The position numbers were made by a program, and so were the translations under genes. DNA of 64,000 bases, taken from contig CBDAQR010000004.1 in assembly GCA_965199055.1 (NCBI GenBank), positions 682,001 through 746,000 on the forward strand, read 5' to 3'. Source of the stretch: CBDAQR01 sp965199055 (lineage in GTDB: Bacteria > Pseudomonadota > Gammaproteobacteria > Pseudomonadales > Halieaceae). Of the stretch, positions 41,024 through 49,352 are shown one piece after another. Below the pieces are notes generated by a model. That model was not told the origin of the DNA. It saw nothing but the letters and a program-made list of their open reading frames with translations, and ran no database searches. Numbering within the stretch: the stretch's first letter is position 1; each line of letters begins with the position of its first letter.

Positions 41024-41359
41024 ATGCCCAACATCATCTACGTCGAACCCGATGGCACCCGTCATGAGGTCGAGCTGGAAGAGCAGATGAATCTCATGGA
41101 AGGGGCCACCATGAACCTGGTGCCTGGAGTGGAGGGCATGTGCGGCGGTATCGCGTCCTGCTGTACTTGCCATTGTTACATTGACGAATCCTGGGCAGAC
41201 AAGCTCAATGACATCGGACTGCAGGAAGAGGCCATGCTGGCCACCGCCAAAGAGCGCCGTGATAGCTCCCGTTTAGGTTGCCAGGTGTTAGTGACCTGGG
41301 AGATGGAAGGCATGGAAGTGCATCTGCCAGAAGAACAGGGCTCTATCCCAGCGGAATAA
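41024..41359 (+). CDS. 2Fe-2S ferredoxin, adrenodoxin/putidaredoxin type
   Basis: The ATG at 41024 gives a 111-residue ferredoxin. Cluster ligands are C40, C46, C49 and C86 (CX5CX2CX36C), the spacing of vertebrate-type ferredoxins that serve P450s. Two further Cys, 47 and 51, crowd the cluster loop (ASCCTCHCYID), which is unusual. It is the natural electron donor for the P450 at 26467-27729 or for other oxygenases; no ferredoxin reductase is in the window. The last 17 bp overlap the converging MaoC gene. Confidence 0.92.
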   Translation: MPNIIYVEPDGTRHEVELEEQMNLMEGATMNLVPGVEGMCGGIASCCTCHCYIDESWADKLNDIGLQEEAMLATAKERRDSSRLGCQVLVTWEMEGMEVHLPEEQGSIPAE

Positions 41360-41741
41360 CCAAGGCGCTGCCTTCCAGTAGTCGTTCCCCCTCACGTTCC
41401 AACCACACCTCGCAGGATATGCCGTCACTGCTGATGGCAGTGACCCGGCCCTTGGCTTCTACGCGATCACCATCGAGCACCACTTGGGGGAAGGTCATTC
41501 GCACCTTCTTTACACAGCCTGGCCCCTGCCATGCATGCAGCATATTGAAGATGTAGCTTAAGCCGAGCGGCCCCTGGTTGATGGTGCGATGCCCGAGTCC
41601 AAGCGGCAGGGCGGCGACACTGTCGCGGTCCCAGTGCACCGGGTTAGGATCACGCAATAGCGCCGCCATGGTTTTCATTCTGTCTGCAGAGACCGAGGCC
41701 ATTACCCAGGCTGGAATCTCATCACCCACGGCCACAGTCAC
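41343..41741 (-). CDS. MaoC-like (R)-specific hydratase, hot-dog fold
   Basis: A 132-residue hot-dog protein with the hydratase-2 motif RDPNPVHWDRDSV, containing the catalytic Asp/His pair, and GHRTINQGPLGLSYIFNML. It would hydrate an enoyl-CoA. It starts inside the stop of the upstream MaoC-like gene (4 bp overlap), so the two probably form one heteromeric hydratase: the upstream subunit supplies the N-terminal, non-catalytic hot-dog. Confidence 0.83.
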   Translation of the reverse strand: MTVAVGDEIPAWVMASVSADRMKTMAALLRDPNPVHWDRDSVAALPLGLGHRTINQGPLGLSYIFNMLHAWQGPGCVKKVRMTFPQVVLDGDRVEAKGRVTAISSDGISCEVWLEREGERLLEGSALVIPLG

Positions 41742-42187
41742 AGGGTGTTCCTTGTAAAATGCCAGGTAATCACAGAGCTGGCGGCGAGGTGATCGCCCTC
41801 TGCCATCTCGAAGCGAAACCGAATTCGATCGTAGAGTTGTCCTTTGTCGTTCTCGCGGCGTTCAGCTTCCGTAATCTCACCGCTGATGTCGTATTCCGTC
41901 TCTTCCATTAGTGGCCTCAGGAATTCCCACTCATAACTTTCAATAAGAATGGAGAGATCGGATTCGGCCTGCCCCAGCGCAAACAGGTCAGCGATGGTCG
42001 TGCCCGTGCCGAGAAAAGGCACATGGAACAAGGCGACGGGGTGGGCCAGTTTGTCAGGCAGCGGTGCGGCACCTGTGCAGTCGGTCAATAACCAGTTCTC
42101 CCAGTGGGCGATCGTATACTTGCCGGGGGTGAATCGGTGGCCAACCAGTGCGGTGATCTGTTCCTCTGGTGGTACGGAATGACTCAT
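41738..42187 (-). CDS. MaoC N-terminal-like / FAS1-like dehydratase subunit
   Basis: A 149-residue protein resembling the N-terminal half of double hot-dog hydratases: GHRFTPGKYTIAHWENWLLTD, a FHVPFLGTGTTIADLF segment, and a strand series with YEWEFLRPLMEETEYDISGEI. It lacks the Asp/His catalytic motif, which its partner gene downstream (41343-41741) carries. It overlaps that gene by 4 bp and the PPOX gene upstream by 4 bp, so the three form one tight transcript. Confidence 0.75.
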   Translation of the reverse strand: MSHSVPPEEQITALVGHRFTPGKYTIAHWENWLLTDCTGAAPLPDKLAHPVALFHVPFLGTGTTIADLFALGQAESDLSILIESYEWEFLRPLMEETEYDISGEITEAERRENDKGQLYDRIRFRFEMAEGDHLAASSVITWHFTRNTL

Positions 42188-42690
42188 GTCTCTGCGGCCT
42201 GCCGTGACATCTCTGCAACCTGGTCTCCATCGAAGGCCAGTTTCATTTCCGGCACCAATTCCAGGATCACTCGATTGGGTGTGTCGAGCATCTCGATGGC
42301 TGCTTCGACGTTGGTAGCGGGATACCCGTTGAGTAGTTCACCCATCGCGGGATAGAACCAATCCTTGGTCGCCTGATCGTCATGAATGAGCACAGTGCCT
42401 TTGTAGGTGACTGTTTTGCCTGCTCCCATGTCGGTGCCCATACTGGAGACGGTCACGCTAACTCGTGGATCGCGCTTGATGGCTTTGATCCGCGCGCGCT
42501 GAGATGTCGCTGTCAGCCAGATACGCTCATCGTGATAGATGTAGTTCATGATAACCCCCATGGGGTGGCCGTCTTTGGTCGACCACATAAACACGGCCTC
42601 GACCTGTTTCTCGAGCAGTTCCCGCTCCCGTTCCGGGCTCAAGTGGTAGATACTGACATCGTCGTAACTGGCTTTTTCGTCATCACTCAT
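42184..42690 (-). CDS. Pyridoxamine 5'-phosphate oxidase-like flavin/F420-binding protein
   Basis: A 168-residue split-barrel protein of the PPOX class: EAVFMWSTKDGHPMGVIMNYIYHDERIWLTATSQRARIKAIKRDPRVS broken over the usual strands, with TSQRARIKA as a candidate cofactor-phosphate contact. Such proteins bind FMN or F420 and their substrates are mostly unknown. It leads a three-gene overlapping set with the two MaoC subunits, so it may reduce or oxidise the same intermediate. Another possible F420-type enzyme lies at 57595. Confidence 0.8.
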   Translation of the reverse strand: MSDDEKASYDDVSIYHLSPERERELLEKQVEAVFMWSTKDGHPMGVIMNYIYHDERIWLTATSQRARIKAIKRDPRVSVTVSSMGTDMGAGKTVTYKGTVLIHDDQATKDWFYPAMGELLNGYPATNVEAAIEMLDTPNRVILELVPEMKLAFDGDQVAEMSRQAAET

Positions 42691-42739
42691 AGCTGTTTCC
42701 TGTCGGTGGGGTTTCGAGTGTAAAATATATTCGGCTTGG

Positions 42740-44092
42740 TCAGTCTATTTCCGACCATGCTCGGTTGGGATAGAGCGCTGTCACTGGTTGATGAAGCCAT
42801 TCGTCGCGATAGGCTCTGCGAGCCAAGTATTGAACCAGCGCTTCGTCATCGAGTCGTTCTTCTTCAATGGCCTCGCAGGTTGCTCCAACGCCTTCTTCAT
42901 AGTATGAGATGGGCTGGTCCAGTAATGCGCCCATTTCCCTGATTTCCTCTTGCTTGAACCACTCAGTGAAACGTTCACGGCGATCCATGCACTCAATCAA
43001 GATGCGAAGATCTGCCGCTCGCGAGCGTGCAAAGGATTCGTTCAGGTGCGGTTCCAGGTCTCGCTGCAGGCTGTTTAGCGCGGACGCAGCCATGGGTGAT
43101 AGCTTCCCTTCCGCAGGTAATGCAGGTCGCTCGATTGCGATTCCCATGGCCTCGGCGATTGCTTCACAAGTGGCGCGATCGCCGATGATTTTGTAGGCAA
43201 GATACCAGGCCATGGATTCATTGTGTCCACCGGATTGGCTAACGGCATGAATCGGAATCATGCCGCGCACATTTTGCTGGACGCGATAATACCGGGCTGC
43301 GTCTGGGGAGTAGGGAATGCCTGAGGATTGTTGGTAGCGTTTAAACAGTCCCTTCAAGCCGCCGCTGGGGTTCCAGAACTCGCGCACGCAGATGTTACCC
43401 AGATCTTCCATCGGGTCGCCCCAGTGCCCCCATTCCCAGTCGACAAGAGCGGTTACGCGTGATCCATCGAACATAAAATTTACTGGTCCGGTATCACCCT
43501 GCACCAAAGCGACCCGCGAAACGCTCGTCGGCGCAAAGCGCTGCAACCACTGTACGCCATAGCAAATGAGTGGGTCGCGATAAGTCTTTAGAAAGTCAGC
43601 GAACTGAGCAAGCTGTGCGTTGACGTCATTGAGGGCACATTGCGCCGGGCTGAGGTCGAAACTGCCGAGGGTCTCAGTTAAATCCAGATCAGCGGGTTGC
43701 AACTGGTGAAGACAGGCAACGGCATCGATGAAGTCGTTCATGACCTGACGTTGCTGCTGCGTATCTTCCAGTTTATCGATAGCGGCACTGCCATCCACGC
43801 GCTCGAACAGCGCATACTGGCGTTCGGCATCCCAACCCAGAACGGCAGGTGCGGGAACACCAGAGTTCTGTAGTGCGGCGCAGATCATTGCCTCTCGCTC
43901 GAGAGATACCGTCGACCCTGCGACGGGTTTTCGATCGATACGGAAGAAAGCCTCGGCGGTACCGTTGTCTGTTTGCACCTCTACCATCCAGGCCTCTCGG
44001 CGTGCCACGTGGCGCTCGGCAGAAAGCAATTTGCCGTTCAGCACCTCCTCGATCCAGTCAACAATGTCCTCGGATAATTGATCTTTGCTCAA
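42740..44092 (-). CDS. Phosphotransferase family protein (APH-like) with long C-terminal extension
   Basis: A 450-residue kinase-fold protein. The catalytic loop is VQGDTGPVNFMF, in which the usual His of HGD is Gln; metal-binding DWEWGHWGDPMEDLG follows. About 150 extra residues after the kinase core (SPMAASALNSLQRDLEPHLNES onward) make it longer than the other two APH proteins in the window. Similar proteins are encoded beside acyl-CoA-pathway genes. It is upstream-adjacent to none of the ACADs here; its neighbours are PPOX on one side and kynureninase on the other, about 36 bp away on the same strand. Substrate unknown. Confidence 0.82.
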   Translation of the reverse strand: MSKDQLSEDIVDWIEEVLNGKLLSAERHVARREAWMVEVQTDNGTAEAFFRIDRKPVAGSTVSLEREAMICAALQNSGVPAPAVLGWDAERQYALFERVDGSAAIDKLEDTQQQRQVMNDFIDAVACLHQLQPADLDLTETLGSFDLSPAQCALNDVNAQLAQFADFLKTYRDPLICYGVQWLQRFAPTSVSRVALVQGDTGPVNFMFDGSRVTALVDWEWGHWGDPMEDLGNICVREFWNPSGGLKGLFKRYQQSSGIPYSPDAARYYRVQQNVRGMIPIHAVSQSGGHNESMAWYLAYKIIGDRATCEAIAEAMGIAIERPALPAEGKLSPMAASALNSLQRDLEPHLNESFARSRAADLRILIECMDRRERFTEWFKQEEIREMGALLDQPISYYEEGVGATCEAIEEERLDDEALVQYLARRAYRDEWLHQPVTALYPNRAWSEID

Positions 44093-44109
44093 GCTGACTA
44101 TCCTATGTT

Positions 44110-44133
44110 TTCAGGTTCAGGTTCAGGTTCAGG
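44110..44133. repeat. Hexanucleotide tandem repeat (TTCAGG)4
   Basis: Four exact copies of TTCAGG in a row. The kynureninase stop codon (44129-44131, minus strand) lies in the first copies read by that gene, so copy-number change would move the repeat mainly outside the coding part. The rest is in the 36-bp gap before the APH-kinase gene. Such short repeats can vary by slippage. Confidence 0.85.
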
Positions 44134-45367
44134 TAACAGTTTTCCGTACCTGGAAGCGGGGTTCTTGGTGATATCCGGATTCGAGTATCTCGACCAGCGC
44201 AGTCACGGCTTCCCAAACGTCAAGGAAGCGATTCGCCAACGGGGAAAAGCCGGCGCGCAGGATATTAGGATCGCGAAAGTCCATGATGATATTGCGTTCG
44301 ATCAGCGCCTGGCACAGCGCGTAAGCCTCCGGATGCGAGATGGCTACCTGGCTGCCCCGATGTTCGACTGCAGTCGGCGATAGCAGACGGATCTTGTCTG
44401 CAATTCTGCTGTTCATTAACAAATCGATGTACAACTGGGTCAGTTGTTGCGACTTCGAGTGCACTACTCGCATGTCGATGTCGTCAAACAGTTCCAGTGC
44501 AGCGTCCAGCGCAGCCATAGAGATGATGGGTGGCGTGCCGCAGAGAAATCGCTCTATTCCCTTGGCGGCTTCATAAGTGGGGCTGAAGTCAAACGGCCGC
44601 GCGTGGCCCATCCAGCCGGACAGTGGTTGGCGGCAGAGTTCCTGATGCCGATCGGCAGCATAAACAAATGCCGGGGCTCCGGGGCCGCCATTCAGGAATT
44701 TGTAGCCACAACCCACAGCAAAGTCAGTGCCCCAAGTATCCAATTCTACCGGCAGTACTCCGGCGCTGTGAGCGAGGTCAATGATGACCAGAGCGCCCTT
44801 GGCATGGGCAGCCTCGCATATCTCTGCCGCGGGTAGAATGGCACCGGTACGAAAATTGACGTGGCTGAATAAGACTGCGGCCGTGTTCTCGTCGATGCTC
44901 GCGGCTAGATCTGCTTCCGCGACGGTGCGAAGCTCCGGCGCCCCAGCGCCAGGCAGAGACTGCAGTCCCTGGACCATATATAAATCCGTCGGAAAGTTGT
45001 CATCGGGTGCGAGAATCTGGCGACGTTTAGGTCGAAGAGCGAGGCAGCAGCACAACAGCTTATGGATATTGACCGAAATCGAGTCGGCGCAGATGACCTG
45101 ACCCGACGCGGCGCCAATCAATGGTGCGATTTTTTCGCCGACGTTCGCGGGAAGATCAATCCAGTTATGAGCATTCCAACTGGTGATCAAATCCTTGCCC
45201 CATTCTTGTGACAGCGTGCGTGCTATCCGCTCCTCCACGTTCGCGGGTAGCGGCCCAAGGGAATTGCCGTCGAGGTAGACCGTAGTGTCTGGCAGGGTAA
45301 AGCGAGATCGCAGTTTCGCTAGCGGGTCCTGGGCGTCGAGCTCCAGCACAGCCTCTCGGGTCGTCAA
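44129..45367 (-). CDS. kynU: Kynureninase
   Basis: A 412-residue class V PLP enzyme that cleaves kynurenine to anthranilate and alanine (or 3-hydroxykynurenine to 3-hydroxyanthranilate). Evidence: YLDGNSLGPLP near the start, ADSISVNIHKLL (a close variant of the family DSTSVNLYK), HSAGVLPVELDTWGTDFAVGCGYKFLNGGPG with PLP Lys223, and GWMGHARPFDF. Length is usual for KynU. It overlaps by 4 bp the upstream hydrolase gene, which resembles kynurenine formamidase; together they would convert N-formylkynurenine to anthranilate. No tryptophan dioxygenase gene is seen in the window. Confidence 0.93.
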   Translation of the reverse strand: MTTREAVLELDAQDPLAKLRSRFTLPDTTVYLDGNSLGPLPANVEERIARTLSQEWGKDLITSWNAHNWIDLPANVGEKIAPLIGAASGQVICADSISVNIHKLLCCCLALRPKRRQILAPDDNFPTDLYMVQGLQSLPGAGAPELRTVAEADLAASIDENTAAVLFSHVNFRTGAILPAAEICEAAHAKGALVIIDLAHSAGVLPVELDTWGTDFAVGCGYKFLNGGPGAPAFVYAADRHQELCRQPLSGWMGHARPFDFSPTYEAAKGIERFLCGTPPIISMAALDAALELFDDIDMRVVHSKSQQLTQLYIDLLMNSRIADKIRLLSPTAVEHRGSQVAISHPEAYALCQALIERNIIMDFRDPNILRAGFSPLANRFLDVWEAVTALVEILESGYHQEPRFQVRKTVT

Positions 45368-46209
45368 AGCGCGGTCTCCAGTACAGAAATAAACGTGGCC
45401 CAGGCCTGTGTTCCCGGATGAATAAAATCAAAATGGCCTGCGCCTGGCACCAACAGATTTTTGGCCTCGGGCAAGCTGCCCTGAGGCGGCTTAACGATAG
45501 TATCTTGACTACCCATCAACAGCTGCGTGTTATGTGGAGTAGGCTGAGCTGTCGGATTGGCTTTGGCGTAATCGTCTGTGAGTAATTCTGCAGGGCCGCC
45601 CATAAATGCCAGGGCAGACTTTTCGCAGCCACTACTACCACCGGCATATTTCTCTATATCGGTAATCGCGGCCAGGCCTATGGTGCTCTTAACGTTTATT
45701 TCTGCTGGTGGGTTGGCAGAGGCGAGCAACGCGAGATGACCACCGGCAGAATGCCCGGCGAGGGCAACCTGCTGCAGGTCCAAGGGCGCGACACCTTTTT
45801 TAGAAAGCTCAGCCATTGTTTCCAGGCTCTGATCTATATCTTTCAGGCTGCCAGGCCAGCCGCCTCCCGCGTCGCCGACCCTGCGATACTCCGTCGCCCA
45901 GACAGCGAAGCCGGCCTCGGCGAGCGCGGTGTTGGCGGCGCCGAGGTGCCCGACATCGAAGCTGTTAAGCCAACAGCCCCCGTGCACCAGCACCACAACC
46001 GGGTAACCGCCCGGTGGGCTGGGTGTCTTCGGTAGCCAGAGTTCGGCGTATTGCTGCGCCGTCTCGCCATAGCGATAGCTGGCATTGGGTTTGGAAGTGT
46101 TTAAGCCCAGTACCGAATCGAAACTGACATCGCTGGGTACCGTCTCCTGTCCCAGCACTTGTAGCCACGGTAGTAGCATGACGATCGCGATACATAGGTT
46201 GGGCCGCAT
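45364..46209 (-). CDS. Exported alpha/beta hydrolase, kynurenine formamidase-like
   Basis: The ATG at 46209 gives 281 residues with a signal peptide (NLCIAIVMLLPWLQVLGQE). The alpha/beta-hydrolase core shows the oxyanion motif VHGGCW (residues 75-80), the nucleophile elbow GHSAGG (Ser154), and a late His in PGAGHFDFI. HGGxW and the overall length match the AFMID/Bna7 type of kynurenine formamidase and related esterases. Coupling to kynU (ATGA overlap) supports formylkynurenine hydrolysis, but a secreted formamidase would be unexpected, so a general esterase remains possible. A 5' extension to 46266 is open but unneeded. Confidence 0.8.
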   Translation of the reverse strand: MRPNLCIAIVMLLPWLQVLGQETVPSDVSFDSVLGLNTSKPNASYRYGETAQQYAELWLPKTPSPPGGYPVVVLVHGGCWLNSFDVGHLGAANTALAEAGFAVWATEYRRVGDAGGGWPGSLKDIDQSLETMAELSKKGVAPLDLQQVALAGHSAGGHLALLASANPPAEINVKSTIGLAAITDIEKYAGGSSGCEKSALAFMGGPAELLTDDYAKANPTAQPTPHNTQLLMGSQDTIVKPPQGSLPEAKNLLVPGAGHFDFIHPGTQAWATFISVLETAL

Positions 46210-46349
46210 GGATTTCTCTCTTAACCTTGTGCACCCTAGCGTATCGCAAGCTGGGAATTCTCGCATTTTATTGATCTGGCTCCAGTCATGCGACTTGCAG
46301 GTGCCGACAAGCGTGTTCAGAGTAGTCCAAAAGCACTACGGATCGCGCT

Positions 46350-47750
46350 ATGCAACAACTTACCGAGCTGGATTACAACTTCGTGCTGCAGGAAACCTCC
46401 CGCACGCCGATGCATATCAGTCCTATCGTTATATACGAACAACTGCCTGGAAGGAGGAAAGTCCGCTATCCGCAAGTGCTGCAAGCGATAGAGTTCAGCC
46501 TGCATAAGTCCGCGGTTTTTCGCCGCAAGCTGGCGGGCGAAAGTATGGGCTTCGATGCGCCTTACTGGGTGGAAGATCCAGACTTTAATCTCGAGTATCA
46601 CGTGAATCATATTGCACTGCCTAAACCGGGCGACTGGCGTCAACTGTGCATCCTGCTCGCCAGACTGCATTCGCGGGGGCTTAATATGAAGCGGCCCTTA
46701 TGGGAGGCCTGGGTCATCGAAGGGCTCAGCCAGGTAGAGGGGCTGCCCAAAGATAGCTTTGCGATTATGTTTAAGGTGCACCACGCTGCCATCGATGGCG
46801 TGTCTGGCGCGGAAATCGTCACGGCCATTCATAGTCTGGACCCCAACGAGCATTGCGCGTCGGTCGACGATGATTGGGAAGGGGAGAGCGAGCCCTCTGC
46901 ACTGAAGGTTTGGTCTACGGCTTACAGGCACAGCTTGCAGCGCCCCATGAAGTTTGTGAGCACTTTGCGTGACCTGGTTCCGAATATTGTTCGGGCTACC
47001 CGGGAGAGGGAAGATGAACCTGTTTCTGAAATGGTGCGCACCCGCTTTAATGGAGAGGTGAGCAGTGCGCGGGTAACCGATGCCCTCGTGCTGGAGTTGG
47101 ATGAAATCAAGCGGCTGCGTCACTCTGTTGAGGGCGCGACGGTGAATGATGTGATGATCTCCATCGTCGGAGGTGGCCTGAGAAAATACCTGAAGGAGAA
47201 GGGTGAACTGCCCGATGTCAGCCTGTCTTGTGGTGCTCCAATCAGTACCCGGGCGGAGCGTGGCAGTGACTCCGTCGGCAATCAGGTGGGTCAGATGACG
47301 ATTAGCATGGCGACGGATATCGATGATCCGCTAAAGCGCCTGGCCGCCGTCCACGACAGTGCTGTTAAGGCGAAGGAGTTTACCTCTGCCGTTGGTAGCG
47401 GGCTCATGAGTGATATCACCCAGGGAATGATGCCAAACCTGCTGGGTTTTGGAATGCGCACGGGTAGCCGTCTGGCGGCGCGTTCGGAAATGCCGGTGCC
47501 ATCGCATGTCATTATTTCCAATGTGCAGGGACCACCCTTCGCTATGTATCTTGAAGGCGCACCAGTGCATCTTATGATGGGTATGGGGCCGATTCTGCAT
47601 ATGATGGGTATGTTTCACGCTGTGCTCAGCGGGGCGGGTAAGATCAGCATCACCTTCGTGACATGTAGGGAGATGATGCCGGATCCGGCTTTCTACAAGG
47701 CTTGCCTCAACGAGGCCTACAGCGAGCTGCTGGAGGCGGTGGGGCCTTGA
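46350..47750 (+). CDS. Wax ester synthase / diacylglycerol acyltransferase (WS/DGAT)
   Basis: A 466-residue acyltransferase. The catalytic motif HHAAIDG is at residues 144-150 (FKVHHAAIDGVSG), with MHISPIVIYE near the N-terminus, GATVNDVMISIVGGGLRKYL, and a SNVQGPPFAMYLEGAPV segment (a variant of the family's second conserved block). The enzyme esterifies acyl-CoA with an alcohol or diacylglycerol, forming storage wax esters or triacylglycerol at the inner membrane. It stands alone between two divergent or convergent minus-strand genes. It could store excess acyl units from lipid degradation. Confidence 0.92.
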   Translation: MQQLTELDYNFVLQETSRTPMHISPIVIYEQLPGRRKVRYPQVLQAIEFSLHKSAVFRRKLAGESMGFDAPYWVEDPDFNLEYHVNHIALPKPGDWRQLCILLARLHSRGLNMKRPLWEAWVIEGLSQVEGLPKDSFAIMFKVHHAAIDGVSGAEIVTAIHSLDPNEHCASVDDDWEGESEPSALKVWSTAYRHSLQRPMKFVSTLRDLVPNIVRATREREDEPVSEMVRTRFNGEVSSARVTDALVLELDEIKRLRHSVEGATVNDVMISIVGGGLRKYLKEKGELPDVSLSCGAPISTRAERGSDSVGNQVGQMTISMATDIDDPLKRLAAVHDSAVKAKEFTSAVGSGLMSDITQGMMPNLLGFGMRTGSRLAARSEMPVPSHVIISNVQGPPFAMYLEGAPVHLMMGMGPILHMMGMFHAVLSGAGKISITFVTCREMMPDPAFYKACLNEAYSELLEAVGP

Positions 47751-47759
47751 TGCGGCTTT

Positions 47760-49214
47760 TTAGACCAGATTGAAGTTCTCCAGTTTTGGCGCCTTCATCT
47801 CCTCTACAAAACGGTAGTAGTTCCAGGGCCAACTGGCCGGAACGCCCTGGGCATCCAGATACCAACTCTTGCAGCCGCCTGTGTACCAGACCGTCTGCTT
47901 GGCCGCTGCCAGGCGCTCCTCATTGAATGTCTGCGTCGCATCGGGGGTGGGCGAGATCTCAGTGCACTGTCCTGCCTGCAACTTCTCGATTAACTGGCTG
48001 ATGTACTGCCACTGGAGTTCTGCAATGTCGATGAGCGAGAAATTACCCACGGGGCCGTTGGGTCCGTTGAGCATAAAGAAATTGGGAAAGTCGGGCATGC
48101 TGATGGCCAGATAGGCCTGCGGACGCTGCGCCCAGTAGTCTTCCAGCGTTACATCGTCGCGCCCCGTGATCTGCATGGGTCGCATGAACTGGTCTGGTTT
48201 GAAGCCGGTAGCCAGCGCGATGACGTCGAGCTCGTGCAGCTTTCCGTCCACTGTGCGAATCCCTTTCGCTTCAATACCTTGTATATCGTCGCGGACGAGT
48301 CGCGCCTGGGGGTGCTGGATGGCCTGATAGTAGTCGGGCGAGAAGATCAGCCGTTTGCACAGGGGGATATGATCCGGGCGCAGCGCCTCTCTCAGGTTTG
48401 GATCGGTGACACTGTTCTCGAGATTATCGAAGCAGGCTTGATGCCAGACCTTGGCGGCTTCACTGTCCGGCTGGGTGAGGCACAACGTATAGGTGTTAAC
48501 GTTATCGTTGTAGGTGGTGACGTCTATGTATTGCGCGAGGGTAGCGGGATCCTCTCTAAATGCAGTGCGCTCTTCTTCGGAATAGTGGCCGTTATGCGTG
48601 GGCATAATCCACTGGGGTGTCCGTACGTAGTGCTCGACTAGCTCCGCCTTTCCCGCCAGCGCGGAGATGATCTGCACGCCCGTTGAACCCATGCCGATAA
48701 CGCCCACGCGCTTGTCCTCCAGGGCGACTGAATGATCCCATCGGGCACTATGAAACAGGTCACCCTCAAAACTATCCATGCCGGGAATCGTGGGATAGCT
48801 CGGCACATGTAACACGCCAGTGGCGGCGATGATGATATCGGCACTGTCGCTCTCGCCGTTCTTTAACTGCAGTTGCCAGCGCCCATCGACAAAGTCGGCG
48901 CGCTCGATTTCACAGTTGAAGCGAAGCAATTCTTCCACGCCGTATTTCTTAGTCACGCGTTCGAAGTAACTCTGTATCTCGGCACCCGGCGGGTAGTGGC
49001 GTGACCAATCGGGATTGCGCTCAAAGGAATAGGTGTAGTGATGGGAGGGAACGTCACAGGTAAGTCCTGGATAGGTATTTTCGCGCCAGGTGCCGCCAAT
49101 CCGGTCGGCCTTCTCATAAATGGTGACATCGGTGATGCCTGCTTCCAGCAGCTTGATGCCGGCCAGGATGCCTGACATTCCCGCCCCAATGACCACTATT
49201 CGTAGATCCCGCAT
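47760..49214 (-). CDS. Baeyer-Villiger-type flavin monooxygenase
   Basis: A 484-residue class B flavoprotein monooxygenase. FAD-binding GAGMSG (residues 10-15), the BVMO fingerprint FxGxxxHxxxWD as FEGDLFHSARWD (149-160), and the NADP-binding GMGSTG (174-179). ATGVLHVPSYPTIPG is also typical. The short length (no large N-terminal extension) resembles cyclohexanone/phenylacetone-type and some steroid BVMOs. It would insert oxygen next to a ketone, forming an ester or lactone from NADPH and O2. Divergent from an AraC gene (49353), its likely regulator; the alpha/beta hydrolase at 50384 could open the product ester. Confidence 0.92.
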   Translation of the reverse strand: MRDLRIVVIGAGMSGILAGIKLLEAGITDVTIYEKADRIGGTWRENTYPGLTCDVPSHHYTYSFERNPDWSRHYPPGAEIQSYFERVTKKYGVEELLRFNCEIERADFVDGRWQLQLKNGESDSADIIIAATGVLHVPSYPTIPGMDSFEGDLFHSARWDHSVALEDKRVGVIGMGSTGVQIISALAGKAELVEHYVRTPQWIMPTHNGHYSEEERTAFREDPATLAQYIDVTTYNDNVNTYTLCLTQPDSEAAKVWHQACFDNLENSVTDPNLREALRPDHIPLCKRLIFSPDYYQAIQHPQARLVRDDIQGIEAKGIRTVDGKLHELDVIALATGFKPDQFMRPMQITGRDDVTLEDYWAQRPQAYLAISMPDFPNFFMLNGPNGPVGNFSLIDIAELQWQYISQLIEKLQAGQCTEISPTPDATQTFNEERLAAAKQTVWYTGGCKSWYLDAQGVPASWPWNYYRFVEEMKAPKLENFNLV

Positions 49215-49352
49215 CTGACTGTTCCTGCCCGTTACATTTGTTGGGCTTCATTATTGGCCGTGAACGCCCCGCATTGCAGGATGCGATTGCACAAAAAACA
49301 TGACAAAATCGATCGTATTGTTGTTTTGTGCATGTATGGGGTCGTTGATGTC

